From positions 62,001 through 126,000 of the forward strand of contig JAFEDD010000002.1 in the NCBI GenBank assembly GCA_018241765.1: 64,000 nt of DNA. Direction: 5' to 3'. Shown here piece after piece: positions 39,986 to 49,750 of the stretch; position 1 is the first letter of the stretch; each line of letters opens with the position of its first letter. The position numbers and the translations under genes were made by a program. Origin of the DNA: Pseudomonadota bacterium (GTDB taxonomy: Bacteria; Pseudomonadota; Gammaproteobacteria; Burkholderiales; Casimicrobiaceae). The notes under the pieces are model-generated. The model did not search any database, was not told the origin of the DNA, and saw nothing but the letters and a program-made list of their open reading frames with translations.

Positions 39986-40608
39986 GAACGGCTCCGCGGT
40001 TCGTCGCCGCGCGTCGTCGCGGTCGACGCACGCAGCCGGTAGAAGGCCCAGGCGCAGGCCCCACCGCCGATGACAAGCAGCACCCATCCGAGCGGCAGAC
40101 GAAGCCAAGCGACAGCGACAAAGGTTGCCGCGGCGAGCCCGACGCACGCCGCCATGCCCATCACATTCTCGCGAAGCGCGGCGATGAGCTTGATGCCCGT
40201 GGCGATGATGAGCCCGGCCGCGACGGCGCCCATGCCGCGCAGCGCCTGTTGCGCAACGGGATGGTCAGCGACCGTGGCGAAGAGCATCGCGATGGCGAGC
40301 ACGATGACCGTGGGTACGGCGAGCATGCCGGCCAACGCGGCCAGCGCCCCTGAAATGCCGAAATGACGGTCGCCGATCATCATCGACAAATTGACGACGT
40401 TGGGGCCGGGCATGATTTGCGCCACGGCCCAGTCTTCCACGAATTGCTCGCGTGTCAACCAGCGCTTCTTCTCGACCAGCTCGCGCTGCACGACGGCCAG
40501 CACGCCGCCGAAGCCTTGCAGCGCAAGCCACGTAAAGGACCAGAAGAGATCGGAGCGCGAGCGCGGCGCGTTGGGTGGTTCTGTCGTCCCTGGGTTGTCC
40601 GTGGCCAT
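39982..40608 (-). CDS. Chromate transporter, first half of a two-gene ChrA pair
   Basis: A 208-residue single-CHR-domain membrane protein with the motifs LALQGFGGVLAVVQRELVEKKRW and AQIMPGPNVVNLSMMIG. ATG 40608 gives the usual soluble N-terminal tail. The frame is open further upstream, overlapping the metH start, which is unlikely to be coding. It is the promoter-proximal gene of the pair and divergent from metH across 85 bp. Substrate could be chromate or another oxyanion. Confidence 0.88.
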   Translation of the reverse strand: MATDNPGTTEPPNAPRSRSDLFWSFTWLALQGFGGVLAVVQRELVEKKRWLTREQFVEDWAVAQIMPGPNVVNLSMMIGDRHFGISGALAALAGMLAVPTVIVLAIAMLFATVADHPVAQQALRGMGAVAAGLIIATGIKLIAALRENVMGMAACVGLAAATFVAVAWLRLPLGWVLLVIGGGACAWAFYRLRASTATTRGDEPRSRS

Positions 40609-40693
40609 CGTGGCGCAATCATAGCGGCGCGGGGGTGGCGTTGCGCAGGCGGTGCTCGGTGCGCCGCGACAGGCATCGGACAAAATAGCGCGC

Positions 40694-43369
40694 ATGAACG
40701 ATGTAATGCACCTTGCCGGCCTCGAACCCCTCGCCATCGGCCCGGGCTCTCTTTTCGTCAACGTGGGCGAACGAACCAACGTCACAGGGTCGCGCGCATT
40801 CGCCCGTCTGATTCTCAACGGCGACTATGCCGGCGCGGTCGAGGTGGCGCGCCAGCAGGTCGAAAACGGCGCACAGATCATCGACGTCAATATGGACGAA
40901 GCGATGCTCGATGGTCGTGCCGCGATGATCAAGTTTCTCAACATCATTGCGACCGAACCGGATATCTCGAAGGTTCCCGTGATGATCGATTCATCGCGAT
41001 GGGATGTCATCGAGGCGGGGCTCAAGTGCGTCCAAGGCAAGTGCATCGTCAACTCGATTTCGATGAAAGAGGGTGAAGAGTCGTTTCTGCGACAAGCGCG
41101 TCTGCTGCGACGTTTCGGCGCGGCCGCCGTGGTCATGGCTTTCGACGAGAGCGGACAAGCGGACACCTACCAGCGACGTATTGACGTCTGCGCACGCGCC
41201 TACCGGCTGTTGGTGGACGTGGTCGGTTTTCCCTCAGAGGACATCATCTTTGACCCCAACGTGTTCGCGCTCGCCACCGGCCTCGACGAACACGTCAACT
41301 ACGGCGTCGATTTCATCGAGGCGGTGCGCTGGATTCATCAGCACCTCCCTGGGGCGAAAACCTCGGGTGGCATCTCGAACATGTCGTTCAGCTTCCGTGG
41401 CAATGATCATGTGCGTGAGGCGTTGCACACGGTGTTTCTCTACCACGCGATCAAGGCCGGGTTGACGATGGGGATCGTCAACGCCGGGCAGATTGGTATC
41501 TACGACGAACTTGAGCCGGCGCTTCGGGAGCGTTGCGAGGACGTGATTCTCAATCGCCGCTCCGACGCCACGGAGCGCCTGCTCGTATTCGCGGAAAGGG
41601 TGAAGGCGGGCGGCAAGGCGAGAAGCGAAGATCTCGGTTGGCGCGAGCTGCCGGTGAATGAACGCCTCAAGCATGCGCTCGTCAAGGGCATCACGACGTT
41701 CATCGTCGACGATACCGAGGAGGCGCGGCTGGGTTTCGAGCGGCCGTTGCAGGTCATCGAGGGGCCGCTCATGGAGGGCATGGACGTGGTGGGTGACCTC
41801 TTCGGGCAGGGCAAGATGTTTTTGCCTCAGGTCGTCAAATCCGCGCGCGTCATGAAGCAGGCGGTCGCACATCTGGTGCCATTCATCGAGGAGGAGAAGC
41901 GTCTGCTCGGCACGGAGGCGAAGAGCAAGGGAAAGATCGTTCTCGCCACCGTGAAGGGCGACGTACACGACATCGGCAAGAACATCGTCGGCGTAGTGCT
42001 TCAATGCAACAACTACGAAGTCATCGATCTCGGCGTGATGGTGCCGTGCGACAAGATACTCGCCGTCGCCAAGGACTCCAACGCCAACATCATCGGCTTG
42101 TCGGGCCTGATCACACCATCGCTCGAAGAAATGGCGCATGTCGCGAAAGAGATGGAGCGTCTGGATTTTCACCTTCCGCTGCTGATCGGCGGTGCCACCA
42201 CATCACGCATGCACACGGCGGTGAAGATTGCGCCAAACTATCGTAACGCTGTCGTTCACGTGGCCGATGCCTCGCGCGCCGTTGGGGTCGCGACGGCCTT
42301 GCTGAGCGCCGAACAGCGAGATGACTTCGTCCAGGGCACGGCGAGCGAATATGCCCAAATCCGCGAGCGCCACGCACGACGCAAGGGCGCTCCCATGCTG
42401 ACGCTCGATGCGGCGCGAAGCAATCGTTTTCAGGGCTTTGCGGGCGACTATGCTCAGTATGCGCCACCCACGCCGCTGCAGATCGGCTGCCATCATCTGC
42501 GGGATTACCCATTGTCAGCGCTCGTGCCGTACCTCGACTGGACGCCGTTCTTCGTGGTGTGGGGTCTGGCCGGCAACTATCCGAAGATTCTCGCTGACGA
42601 AGTCGTTGGTGTAGAGGCACAGCGGGTGTTTCGTGACGGGCAGGAGATGCTCAAGCGCGTCGTGCAGGAGAAGTGGTTCACCGCAAACGCGGCCTACGCG
42701 CTGTTGCCGGCGGCCAGTGACGGCGACGACATCGTGATCTACACCGATGCCAGCCGACGCACCGTGGCCATGCGCTTGCAGACGCTGCGACAGCAGGCGG
42801 TCAAGGAGGCGGCGTTGCCCAACTATGCGCTGGCCGATTTCGTGGCCCCGATCGACAGCGGGCGCGCCGACTACATCGGCCTCTTCGCGGTCACCGCGGG
42901 CATCGGGGCCGAAGCGCGACAACAAGGTTTCGTTGCGGCGAATGACGACTACAACGCCATCATGGTGCGGGCGTTGGCGGACCGGATGGCGGAGGCGTTT
43001 GCGGAGCATCTGCACGAACGCGTGCGCAAGGAATTCTGGGGTTACGCAAGCGACGAGCGGCTCGATAGCGACGCCTTGATTGGCGAGCAGTATCGTGGCA
43101 TTCGCCCCGCGTCGGGATACCCTGCTTGTCCGGATCATCGGGCGAAGGGCGATCTCTTCCGCGTGCTTGATGCGGGCGCGATCGGCATGGCGCTCACCGA
43201 GAGCTTTGCGATGACACCGCCAGCCAGCGTCAGCGGGTTCTACTTTTCGCATCCGGGATCGTGCTACTTCACGGTGGGGCGGCTCGGTGACGATCAGTTC
43301 GCCGATTTGGCGCTGCGGCGTGCCGAGGACATCGACACTCAGAAGCGGGCACTGACGACGCTGGTCTGA
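40694..43369 (+). CDS. metH: Methionine synthase MetH, pterin/B12/activation modules only
   Basis: Cobalamin-dependent methionine synthase lacking the N-terminal homocysteine/zinc module. The 891 residues contain a methyltetrahydrofolate-binding barrel (about 15-285, [20 protein letters not shown]), the cobalamin cap and Rossmann modules (about 310-540, with cobalt-binding H425 in DVHDIG), and the AdoMet activation domain (about 560-885, [15 protein letters not shown]). E. coli MetH has about 330 further residues at the front. In several Burkholderiales the homocysteine module is a separate gene, often adjacent. Here the upstream neighbour is the chromate transporter, so the partner must lie elsewhere. 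Confidence 0.94.
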   Translation: MNDVMHLAGLEPLAIGPGSLFVNVGERTNVTGSRAFARLILNGDYAGAVEVARQQVENGAQIIDVNMDEAMLDGRAAMIKFLNIIATEPDISKVPVMIDSSRWDVIEAGLKCVQGKCIVNSISMKEGEESFLRQARLLRRFGAAAVVMAFDESGQADTYQRRIDVCARAYRLLVDVVGFPSEDIIFDPNVFALATGLDEHVNYGVDFIEAVRWIHQHLPGAKTSGGISNMSFSFRGNDHVREALHTVFLYHAIKAGLTMGIVNAGQIGIYDELEPALRERCEDVILNRRSDATERLLVFAERVKAGGKARSEDLGWRELPVNERLKHALVKGITTFIVDDTEEARLGFERPLQVIEGPLMEGMDVVGDLFGQGKMFLPQVVKSARVMKQAVAHLVPFIEEEKRLLGTEAKSKGKIVLATVKGDVHDIGKNIVGVVLQCNNYEVIDLGVMVPCDKILAVAKDSNANIIGLSGLITPSLEEMAHVAKEMERLDFHLPLLIGGATTSRMHTAVKIAPNYRNAVVHVADASRAVGVATALLSAEQRDDFVQGTASEYAQIRERHARRKGAPMLTLDAARSNRFQGFAGDYAQYAPPTPLQIGCHHLRDYPLSALVPYLDWTPFFVVWGLAGNYPKILADEVVGVEAQRVFRDGQEMLKRVVQEKWFTANAAYALLPAASDGDDIVIYTDASRRTVAMRLQTLRQQAVKEAALPNYALADFVAPIDSGRADYIGLFAVTAGIGAEARQQGFVAANDDYNAIMVRALADRMAEAFAEHLHERVRKEFWGYASDERLDSDALIGEQYRGIRPASGYPACPDHRAKGDLFRVLDAGAIGMALTESFAMTPPASVSGFYFSHPGSCYFTVGRLGDDQFADLALRRAEDIDTQKRALTTLV

Positions 43370-43844
43370 TGGCTCGTCCGCAGGCCATTGCGTCGGCTGA
43401 ACCAGCGCCAGCGGGGCGAGGGTAGTTCGCTCCCCGATCGCCACGCGGACCGGTTTGCATTTCACGAATCGCATTTGCGTCGGCGCGTTGCAGTGAGGCC
43501 GCAGTGCGCTCGATTGGCCCCCAATATTTCACTGCGAACCACCCTCGCGCGTCGCGCAGGCTGTAGCATGTGAAGTCGTCGAGGCGCATGCTGCGACCCC
43601 CGCGCCGCAAGCGACGGCGGCCCCTTTCTGTCAACGCGACATCGCGCGGTCTCGAAGTGCCGCAGTGTCCAGCCCACGTGATGAGCCCGATACTTCGAAT
43701 GCTCACCGCAGCGTGCCGGACGCGCACGAAGCGGCATCACGCACCTTCGGAATGCCCGGTCGCGCTCCCCGGTCGCGGGCAGTTTTTCTATCGTTCGCAG
43801 CGCAGCGTTGGCCGCCGCGGGCATACCCGTCGAATGAGGTCACT
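43370..43844. other. Gap between metH and the MFS gene; nothing firm
   Basis: 475 bp in which no gene can be supported. A minus-strand frame from ATG 43589 to 43269 starts plausibly (RLDDFTCYSLRDARGWFAVKYWG) but runs 101 nt into the end of metH, lacks a clear ribosome-binding site and matches nothing I recognise. It could be a gene remnant. The right end carries the MFS ribosome-binding site. Confidence 0.4.
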
Positions 43845-45158
43845 GTGCCGTCGTTGCAACGTCTTTTCCTTTCATTGTGTGCCCGGGTCGGGGCACGACT
43901 ACCAGCGATTGCGCCGGGTGATTTGTTGCATGATCGAAATTACCGTCGAATCTTCGGCTCTGTAGTCATCACCCACTTTGGTGCGCAGATCACGATGCTC
44001 GCATTGCCGCTCACGGCGGTGACTGTGCTCAATGCCACGCCTTCGCAGATGGGCTACCTGATGACTGCCGAAATCGCGCCGTTCGTTCTGCTGTCGCTTC
44101 CGGCGGGGGTGTGGCTCGACCGCGTGCGCAAACTGCCGGTCTACGTCGTCGGGGAATCGATGTTTGCGGTCACGTTGATGTCGGTGCCACTCGCCGCGTG
44201 GTCGGGGGTGTTGACCATGGCGTGGCTCTACGGCGTCGGCTTTGTGCTGGGTTGTGTCCACGTCTTTGGCGGCTCCGCGGCGCAGATCGTCCTCACCCAG
44301 ATCGTTTCGCGGGAGCGGCTGGTTGAGGCGCATAGCAAAAACGCCTTGGCGGTTTCCGGCTCGGAGATAGCCGGCCCTGGCATAGCCGGCGCATTGATCA
44401 AGGTCCTTGGCGCCCCGTTTGCCATCGCCTTTGATGCGTTGCTGATCGCGGCCTCTGTGATGTTGTTGCGCGGTGTCCGCAGTCCCGAGTCGACGCCGAC
44501 GCGCTCGGGTGCGAGCTTTGGACAACAGCTACGCGAGGGCGTCCGCTTCGTATTCCGCACGCCGATGCTCTGGATGCTTGCCCTGTTCGTTGGTTGCTGG
44601 CAACTGCTGCACCACATGGCGAACGTCGTTCAGATTCTGGTCGCGTCGCGAGAACTGGGCATGTCTGCCCAGTCCATCGGCCTGTGCTACGTTGGCATGG
44701 GCGTAGGCACCATTGCGGCCAGTCTGTATGGCCGACGCGTCAGCGAGCGGTTTGGCCCAGGACCCACGATCGTCGCGGGCTTCGCCGTGAGTTCCGTGGG
44801 TTGGCTTTCGCTCGCTGCGGCCCCCGTGGGCGGCTTGGGTGTGTTGCTGTTTGCACTCACGCTGACCTGTTTTTCGAGCGGCGCGACGCTGATCTTCGTG
44901 AATTTTCTCGCTCTGCGTCAGGCAGCGACTCCCGAGCCGCTGCTCGGACGGATGACCAGCACCATGCGCTGGCTGATTCTCATCGGAGCGGGCCCCGGGG
45001 CGCTCCTTGGTGGCTACATTGGCGAGCATCTCGGCTTGCGCACCGTGTTGGGACTCGCGTCGCTGGGCGCGGGCGCTCTCGCGTTGGTCGCCTCACGCAA
45101 TGCCATGCTCATGGGTACGCGCCGGCTGCCAACACCGGCGCCGGTGTCGAGCTGCTAG
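43845..45158 (+). CDS. MFS transporter, EntS/MFS_3-like exporter
   Basis: A 437-residue major facilitator with about twelve membrane spans, related to the MFS_3 exporters that include enterobactin exporter EntS. It carries LPAGVWLDRVRK, which matches the family loop between spans 2 and 3. The frame is open from 43665, but GTG 43845 is preceded by TGAGGT at proper spacing and gives a normal N-terminus (PSLQRLFLSL). The stop TAG (45156-45158) directly abuts the first palindromic element. Substrate unknown. Confidence 0.88.
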   Translation: MPSLQRLFLSLCARVGARLPAIAPGDLLHDRNYRRIFGSVVITHFGAQITMLALPLTAVTVLNATPSQMGYLMTAEIAPFVLLSLPAGVWLDRVRKLPVYVVGESMFAVTLMSVPLAAWSGVLTMAWLYGVGFVLGCVHVFGGSAAQIVLTQIVSRERLVEAHSKNALAVSGSEIAGPGIAGALIKVLGAPFAIAFDALLIAASVMLLRGVRSPESTPTRSGASFGQQLREGVRFVFRTPMLWMLALFVGCWQLLHHMANVVQILVASRELGMSAQSIGLCYVGMGVGTIAASLYGRRVSERFGPGPTIVAGFAVSSVGWLSLAAAPVGGLGVLLFALTLTCFSSGATLIFVNFLALRQAATPEPLLGRMTSTMRWLILIGAGPGALLGGYIGEHLGLRTVLGLASLGAGALALVASRNAMLMGTRRLPTPAPVSSC

Positions 45159-45328
45159 ACACTAGTGCCCTGAATTGGAAATTCGATGAACAAATCACCC
45201 GAAAATCGGCACCATGCGGTGTTGCGAATCCTCGCCATCGCTACGGCTATGGCTGCAGTTTGCGCCTTGCCTGACACCGATCTCGGTCGATTTGTCTTTC
45301 AACGAACCTCCAACTCACGACACTAGTG
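45158..45328. repeat. Palindromic element, copy 1
   Basis: About 170 bp bounded by GACACTAGTG at 45158-45167 and again at 45319-45328. Its two arms form an imperfect inverted repeat of roughly 50 nt: the left arm reads CACTAGTGccCTGAaTTGGA and the complement of the right arm reads CACTAGTGtcgTGAgTTGGA, with similarity continuing past a 3-nt gap. The centre carries a TCCTCGCCAT..GGCTATGGCTGC core shared with copy 2. No open frame; it resembles a miniature inverted-repeat or REP-like element. Confidence 0.7.
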
Positions 45329-45490
45329 TCTCAACCCATAAGTTTCGCTATGTTCGACGCGCCCCGCATCGCCGACTGCTTTGTCGCTCATCCTCGCCAT
45401 AGCGAGGGCTATGGCTGCGGTTCGCTTCGCGCACTCGGCGCGCGGATGCGCGTCTCGGCATGTACGCAAACTTATGGGCTGAGACACTAG
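45319..45490. repeat. Palindromic element, copy 2
   Basis: A second element sharing its GACACTAGTG tip with copy 1. Terminal inverted repeats of 23 bp (45323-45345 and 45468-45490) match at 22 positions. The centre contains GCCATAGC-gag-GGCTATGGC, a near-perfect hairpin, within the same core as copy 1. It ends 10 bp before the ABC exporter start and so replaces that gene's expected promoter and ribosome-binding site. The tetranucleotide CTAG occurs at the outer left (45155-45158), middle and outer right (45487-45490) junctions. Confidence 0.72.
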
Positions 45491-45499
45491 GCCGCCGCG

Positions 45500-47365
45500 A
45501 TGTTCAAGTACTTCGAACGCTTGGTGGAGACGTATCCACGCGAATCACCCAGCGTCGTTCCCAACGGGTTGTGGCCCTTTCTTTGGTCATGCACACGAGG
45601 CGTTCGTCCGTACATGGTGGTCGTGACGCTCACCGCCGGCCTCATCGGGTTGATCGAGGCCACGCTCTTTGCGATGCTCGGGCGACTTGTCGATTGGCTT
45701 GCGAAAACCGAACCGGCGCAGCTATGGACGCAGCACCGGGAGGGGTTGCTGCTGCTGTTCGGGCTGTTGATCGCGAGCCCGGTTCTGGTGTCGGTGTTTG
45801 CGTTCTACAAGCATCAGGTCATCATGGGCAACTTTCCGATGCGATTGCGCTGGAATTTCCATCGCATGATGCTGGCGCAAAGCATGAGCTTTTTTCAGGG
45901 TGAATTCGCCGGACGCGTCGCCACCAAGGTCATGCAGACGGCGCTCGCGGTACGCGATACGTGGATGATCCTTACCGATGTCATGGTGTTCGTGACAATC
46001 TATTTTGCGACGATGGTGATTGGCGCCGGCGGCTTCGACTGGCGCATCGCGATTCCATTCATCGGATGGGTGTTCGCCTACGCCGTTGCATGCCGGTACT
46101 TCGTGCCGCGTCTGGCCAAGGTTGCCCAGGCCCAGGCCGACGCTCGTTCGTTGATGACGGGGCGGATCACCGACGCCTATACGAACATTGCGACCGTGAA
46201 GCTCTTTTCGCACGCGCAGCGCGAAGCAAGCTACGCAAGGAGCGCCATGCAGGAGTTCATGAGCACCGTATACACGCAATGGCGCTTCATTACCGCCTTC
46301 GACATCGTGCATCACGTGTTGATCATCGGCCTCACACTATCGACGGTTGGTGTCACGCTCTGGCTGTGGTCCGATGGCTCCACGGGGATAGGCGCCGTGG
46401 CCGCGGCCGTGGCGATGACGCTTCGTCTCAACGGCATGTCGAATTGGATCATGTGGGAGCTCGCCAATCTGTTCGAGCAGATCGGGACCGTGCGCGATGG
46501 GCTGGACACGCTGTCGCGACGGCAGTTGGTGGTGGACAGGCCGCTGGCAAAGGAGATCTTCGTCCCGAAGGGTGAAATTCGCTTTGACGAAGTCACCTTC
46601 AGCTACATTGCCGAACCGCAGCGCTCGGCCGCAATGACTGCGGCGGCGCCGATTCGCCCGGTGTTTGACAGGTTGTCGTTCACCATTCGACCGGGAGAGA
46701 AGATCGGACTGGTCGGACGATCGGGCGCGGGGAAGTCGACCATCGTCAACCTGCTGTTGCGGTTCCACGACATCGAGAGTGGGCGCATCCTGATCGATGG
46801 TGTGGACATTGCCGGCGTCACCCAGGATAGCCTGCGGGCGCACATCGGCATGGTCACGCAGGATACGTCGCTACTCCACCGCTCGGTGCGGGACAACATC
46901 CTCTACGGGCGCCCCGAAGCCGATGAGGCGGCGATGCTTGCTGCGGCCGTCCGCGCCGAGGCACACGATTTCGTGCTGCATCTGACCGACCCCGCAGGGC
47001 GAAGCGGGTACGACGCACACGTCGGGGAGCGCGGCGTCAAACTCTCTGGCGGTCAGCGACAACGGATCGCCATCGCCCGAGTGATGCTGAAGGACGCCCC
47101 GATCCTGGTGCTCGACGAGGCGACCAGCGCGCTCGACTCGGAGGTCGAGGTGGCGATTCAGCAAAGTCTGTACCGACTGATGGAAGGCAAGACCGTCGTC
47201 GCCATTGCGCACCGGTTGTCGACGATCGCAGCGATGGATCGACTGCTCGTGCTCGACGACGGACGTATCGTGGAGGAGGGCGATCACAAGTCGCTGCTTG
47301 CGCGCAAGGGGCTCTACGCGCGGCTCTGGGCGCACCAGAGCGGAGGGTTTCTCGGCGAGGAATGA
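45500..47365 (+). CDS. ABC exporter, fused permease and ATPase
   Basis: A 621-residue half-exporter of the MsbA/multidrug class: six membrane spans in the first 330 residues and an ATPase domain with Walker A G406-T414 (GRSGAGKST), signature LSGGQ at 515-519, Walker B ending D539-E540, and the switch histidine in AHRLST. It probably works as a homodimer exporting a lipid or drug. ATG 45500 has no ribosome-binding site because the palindromic element ends 10 bp upstream. The MFS and ABC genes may once have been directly adjacent. Confidence 0.92.
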   Translation: MFKYFERLVETYPRESPSVVPNGLWPFLWSCTRGVRPYMVVVTLTAGLIGLIEATLFAMLGRLVDWLAKTEPAQLWTQHREGLLLLFGLLIASPVLVSVFAFYKHQVIMGNFPMRLRWNFHRMMLAQSMSFFQGEFAGRVATKVMQTALAVRDTWMILTDVMVFVTIYFATMVIGAGGFDWRIAIPFIGWVFAYAVACRYFVPRLAKVAQAQADARSLMTGRITDAYTNIATVKLFSHAQREASYARSAMQEFMSTVYTQWRFITAFDIVHHVLIIGLTLSTVGVTLWLWSDGSTGIGAVAAAVAMTLRLNGMSNWIMWELANLFEQIGTVRDGLDTLSRRQLVVDRPLAKEIFVPKGEIRFDEVTFSYIAEPQRSAAMTAAAPIRPVFDRLSFTIRPGEKIGLVGRSGAGKSTIVNLLLRFHDIESGRILIDGVDIAGVTQDSLRAHIGMVTQDTSLLHRSVRDNILYGRPEADEAAMLAAAVRAEAHDFVLHLTDPAGRSGYDAHVGERGVKLSGGQRQRIAIARVMLKDAPILVLDEATSALDSEVEVAIQQSLYRLMEGKTVVAIAHRLSTIAAMDRLLVLDDGRIVEEGDHKSLLARKGLYARLWAHQSGGFLGEE

Positions 47366-47394
47366 TGGCGCAAAGCGCACCTCACCGCACGTCA

Positions 47395-48162
47395 TCAGCC
47401 GTAGGCCTCCGTCGTGATTTGCCCCGGCTGATCGTGACGATGTGGCCGCAAACCGAGTGCCATCAGGGCGGAGACGGTATCGGCAACCATCCTTGTACTG
47501 CCGCATACCATGCAATGGGCGTCGCTTGCGGTCAACATGAGGCCGGTCTTCTTGATGAGGCGACCATCGGTTATCGCTGCCGGAATGCGCCCGGACAAAC
47601 TCCCTGGATGCGTGTCGCCGGTCAGCATCGAAACGTATCGGAAGCGTTGGCCATACCGACAGGAAAGCGCCTCCAAGCGTTCTCGATACGCCAGTTCGGG
47701 CACATGGCGTGCTCCGTGCACGAGAACGATTTGGCTGAACTTTTCCCATGTCGGCGTGCTGCGCAACAACGACAGGAACGGGCCGATTCCGGTGCCTGCA
47801 GCGAAGCACCACAGCGTGTTGGCGGGCGGAATCTTCTGCAATGTGAAGCCTCCGTTGCAGCGAGGCCCGAACCAGAGCCGATCTCCCGCCGTCAACGCGT
47901 GCAGGTGAGGCGAGAGCACGCCACCTTCGGCCGCCGCTACCAACGAAAGCAGAATTTCATGCGGGCGATCCTCGGGCGAGTTGACCAGGGAGTAAGGCCG
48001 CAACGTCAAGACGCGCGGTGCTGCGTCACCCAGAAACAATCCTGCGCGGCAGTATTGACCCGCGGAAAAGTTCGGAAGATCCGCCTCGAAGCGAAGCGCG
48101 AACAGGGAATTCGTGAAATCGACGCGCTCAACGATGCGCCCTTCGATAAACTTGTCGGTCAT
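47395..48162 (-). CDS. fpr: Ferredoxin-NADP reductase
   Basis: A 255-residue flavoprotein passing electrons between NADPH and ferredoxin or flavodoxin. FAD-binding LRPYSLVNSP, NADP-binding CFAAGTGIGPFLSLL and the family ending ITTEAYG are present; related enzymes often end with an aromatic residue. ATG 48162 is chosen over an in-frame start ten codons upstream. It is divergent from the HAD gene across only 35 bp. Confidence 0.92.
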   Translation of the reverse strand: MTDKFIEGRIVERVDFTNSLFALRFEADLPNFSAGQYCRAGLFLGDAAPRVLTLRPYSLVNSPEDRPHEILLSLVAAAEGGVLSPHLHALTAGDRLWFGPRCNGGFTLQKIPPANTLWCFAAGTGIGPFLSLLRSTPTWEKFSQIVLVHGARHVPELAYRERLEALSCRYGQRFRYVSMLTGDTHPGSLSGRIPAAITDGRLIKKTGLMLTASDAHCMVCGSTRMVADTVSALMALGLRPHRHDQPGQITTEAYG

Positions 48163-48197
48163 CTTCGATTCGACGCTCGGCGAAGGGCGCATTCTAC

Positions 48198-48845
48198 GTG
48201 GCTGTCACCACGCTGTTTTTTGATCTCGATGGTACCGTCACGAACAATGTCGACGGGATTGCGCGTTGTCTGAACTACGCGCTGGAACAGCTCGGCTTTC
48301 CGGCGCTCGCCGACGACGAGGTCACTGCATTCATCGGTCCTCCGTTTCGCGAGTCGCTGCCGCGCCGCTTTCCCGGCATTGACGCCGAAGCCGCGCTGCA
48401 TTACTACCGCCACCGCTACGAGCACACCGGATGGCGTGAAAACAGTCTCTACGACGGCATGGCCGAGGTCATTCGCCAATTGCATCTGCAAGGCTTCACG
48501 GTGGCCTTGTGCACGAGCAAACCGCGCGTCTTCGCCGAAAAGATTCTCGACCACTTTCAATTGACCCGATATTTCGATGGCATCCACGGCCCCGAGCTCG
48601 ATGGACGCTTTGATCACAAGAGCGACCTTCTGGCGCACTTGCTCGCGCACTACAAGGTGGCGCCTGCCAACGCCGTGATGATCGGCGATCGAGACAAGGA
48701 CATCATGGCCGCGCTGCAGGTTGGCGTACATCCGCTGGGTGTGCTCTGGGGCTTCGGCAGTCGTGACGAGTTGCTGGGCGCAGGTGCGGAGCGACTCATC
48801 GATTCGCCCGCACAGCTGGTGCACACCGTCCACTCGATCACCTGA
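48198..48845 (+). CDS. HAD hydrolase, phosphoglycolate phosphatase-like
   Basis: A 215-residue haloacid-dehalogenase phosphatase with nucleophile D9 and acid D11 in FFDLDGT, a helical cap, and the third and fourth motifs TSKP and GDRDKDI. Sequence and size fit the Gph/PpaX group, which hydrolyses 2-phosphoglycolate or pyrophosphate. The start is GTG 48198. It precedes the panC gene by 61 nt in the same direction. Exact substrate unknown. Confidence 0.87.
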   Translation: MAVTTLFFDLDGTVTNNVDGIARCLNYALEQLGFPALADDEVTAFIGPPFRESLPRRFPGIDAEAALHYYRHRYEHTGWRENSLYDGMAEVIRQLHLQGFTVALCTSKPRVFAEKILDHFQLTRYFDGIHGPELDGRFDHKSDLLAHLLAHYKVAPANAVMIGDRDKDIMAALQVGVHPLGVLWGFGSRDELLGAGAERLIDSPAQLVHTVHSIT

Positions 48846-48906
48846 ATCCGCACCGTCCCGTCTGCTGCATGGGTCGGTGCGCCCCTGGATTACCGAAGGC
48901 GCCGCG

Positions 48907-49737
48907 ATGGAACTGATCCACACCGTAGCCGAGCTGCGCAAGTACCTGCGTGGCATGCCCAACAACGTGTTCGTGCCGACGATGGGCAACTTGCACGAAG
49001 GACACTTGCGCCTCGTGGAGGAAGCCGCGCCGCGCGGCGCCTGCACTATCGTCAGCATCTTCGTCAATCGGTTGCAGTTCGGGCCGAAGGAAGATTTTGA
49101 TCGCTACCCGCGGACTCTTGCCGACGACTGCGCGAAGCTGTCGAGCATCGGCTGTGACGTCGTATTCGCTCCCAACGAGGCGGAGCTGTACCCGGAGCCG
49201 CAAACCTATACCGTGCAGCCGGATGCGCTCGAACACATGCTCGAGGGTGCGTCGCGACCGGGTCACTTCCGGGGCGTGGCGACCGTGGTGCTGAAGCTCT
49301 TCAACATGGTGCAGCCGCACGCGGCCGTGTTCGGCAAAAAAGACTATCAGCAGTGCCTCGTGCTGCGCAACATGGTGCGGCAATTGGCGCTTCCGGTGGA
49401 GATCATCCTCGCCGAGACCGTGCGTGCGCAAGACGGGCTTGCCTTGTCCTCGCGAAATCAGTACCTGTCGGCCGCCGAGCGCGCGGAAGCACCGCGACTC
49501 TATCGCGTGCTGCAGGAAGTGCGCGACGCGGTGCGTACGGGAACCCACGCCTGGACGACCATCGAGGCGGAGGCGATGACGCAGCTCGAGCGGCATGGAT
49601 GGCGCGCCGATTACATCACCGTGCGCCGTCGCAACGACCTCCATCTGCCGCGCGACGACGATCGAGAGTTGGTCGTTCTCGGCGCCGCCCGGCTCGGTGT
49701 TCCCCGTCTCATCGACAACCTCGAGATGACGCTCTGA
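48907..49737 (+). CDS. panC: Pantothenate synthetase
   Basis: ATP-dependent condensation of pantoate with beta-alanine, the last step of pantothenate synthesis. The HIGH-type motif reads [10 protein letters not shown] (H30, H33); most family members have Ala or Tyr in place of N. The ATP-binding segment GKKDYQQ and the [13 protein letters not shown] segment are present. 276 residues from ATG 48907. panB and panD are not nearby. Confidence 0.92.
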   Translation: MELIHTVAELRKYLRGMPNNVFVPTMGNLHEGHLRLVEEAAPRGACTIVSIFVNRLQFGPKEDFDRYPRTLADDCAKLSSIGCDVVFAPNEAELYPEPQTYTVQPDALEHMLEGASRPGHFRGVATVVLKLFNMVQPHAAVFGKKDYQQCLVLRNMVRQLALPVEIILAETVRAQDGLALSSRNQYLSAAERAEAPRLYRVLQEVRDAVRTGTHAWTTIEAEAMTQLERHGWRADYITVRRRNDLHLPRDDDRELVVLGAARLGVPRLIDNLEMTL

Positions 49738-49750
49738 CGAGCCCGCGTCG

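Noticed and set aside
43269-43589. Minus-strand frame after metH with a protein-like beginning
   Set aside because: It overlaps the metH 3' end by 101 nt, has no clear ribosome-binding site and no recognised family; kept only as a possible remnant in the gap entry.
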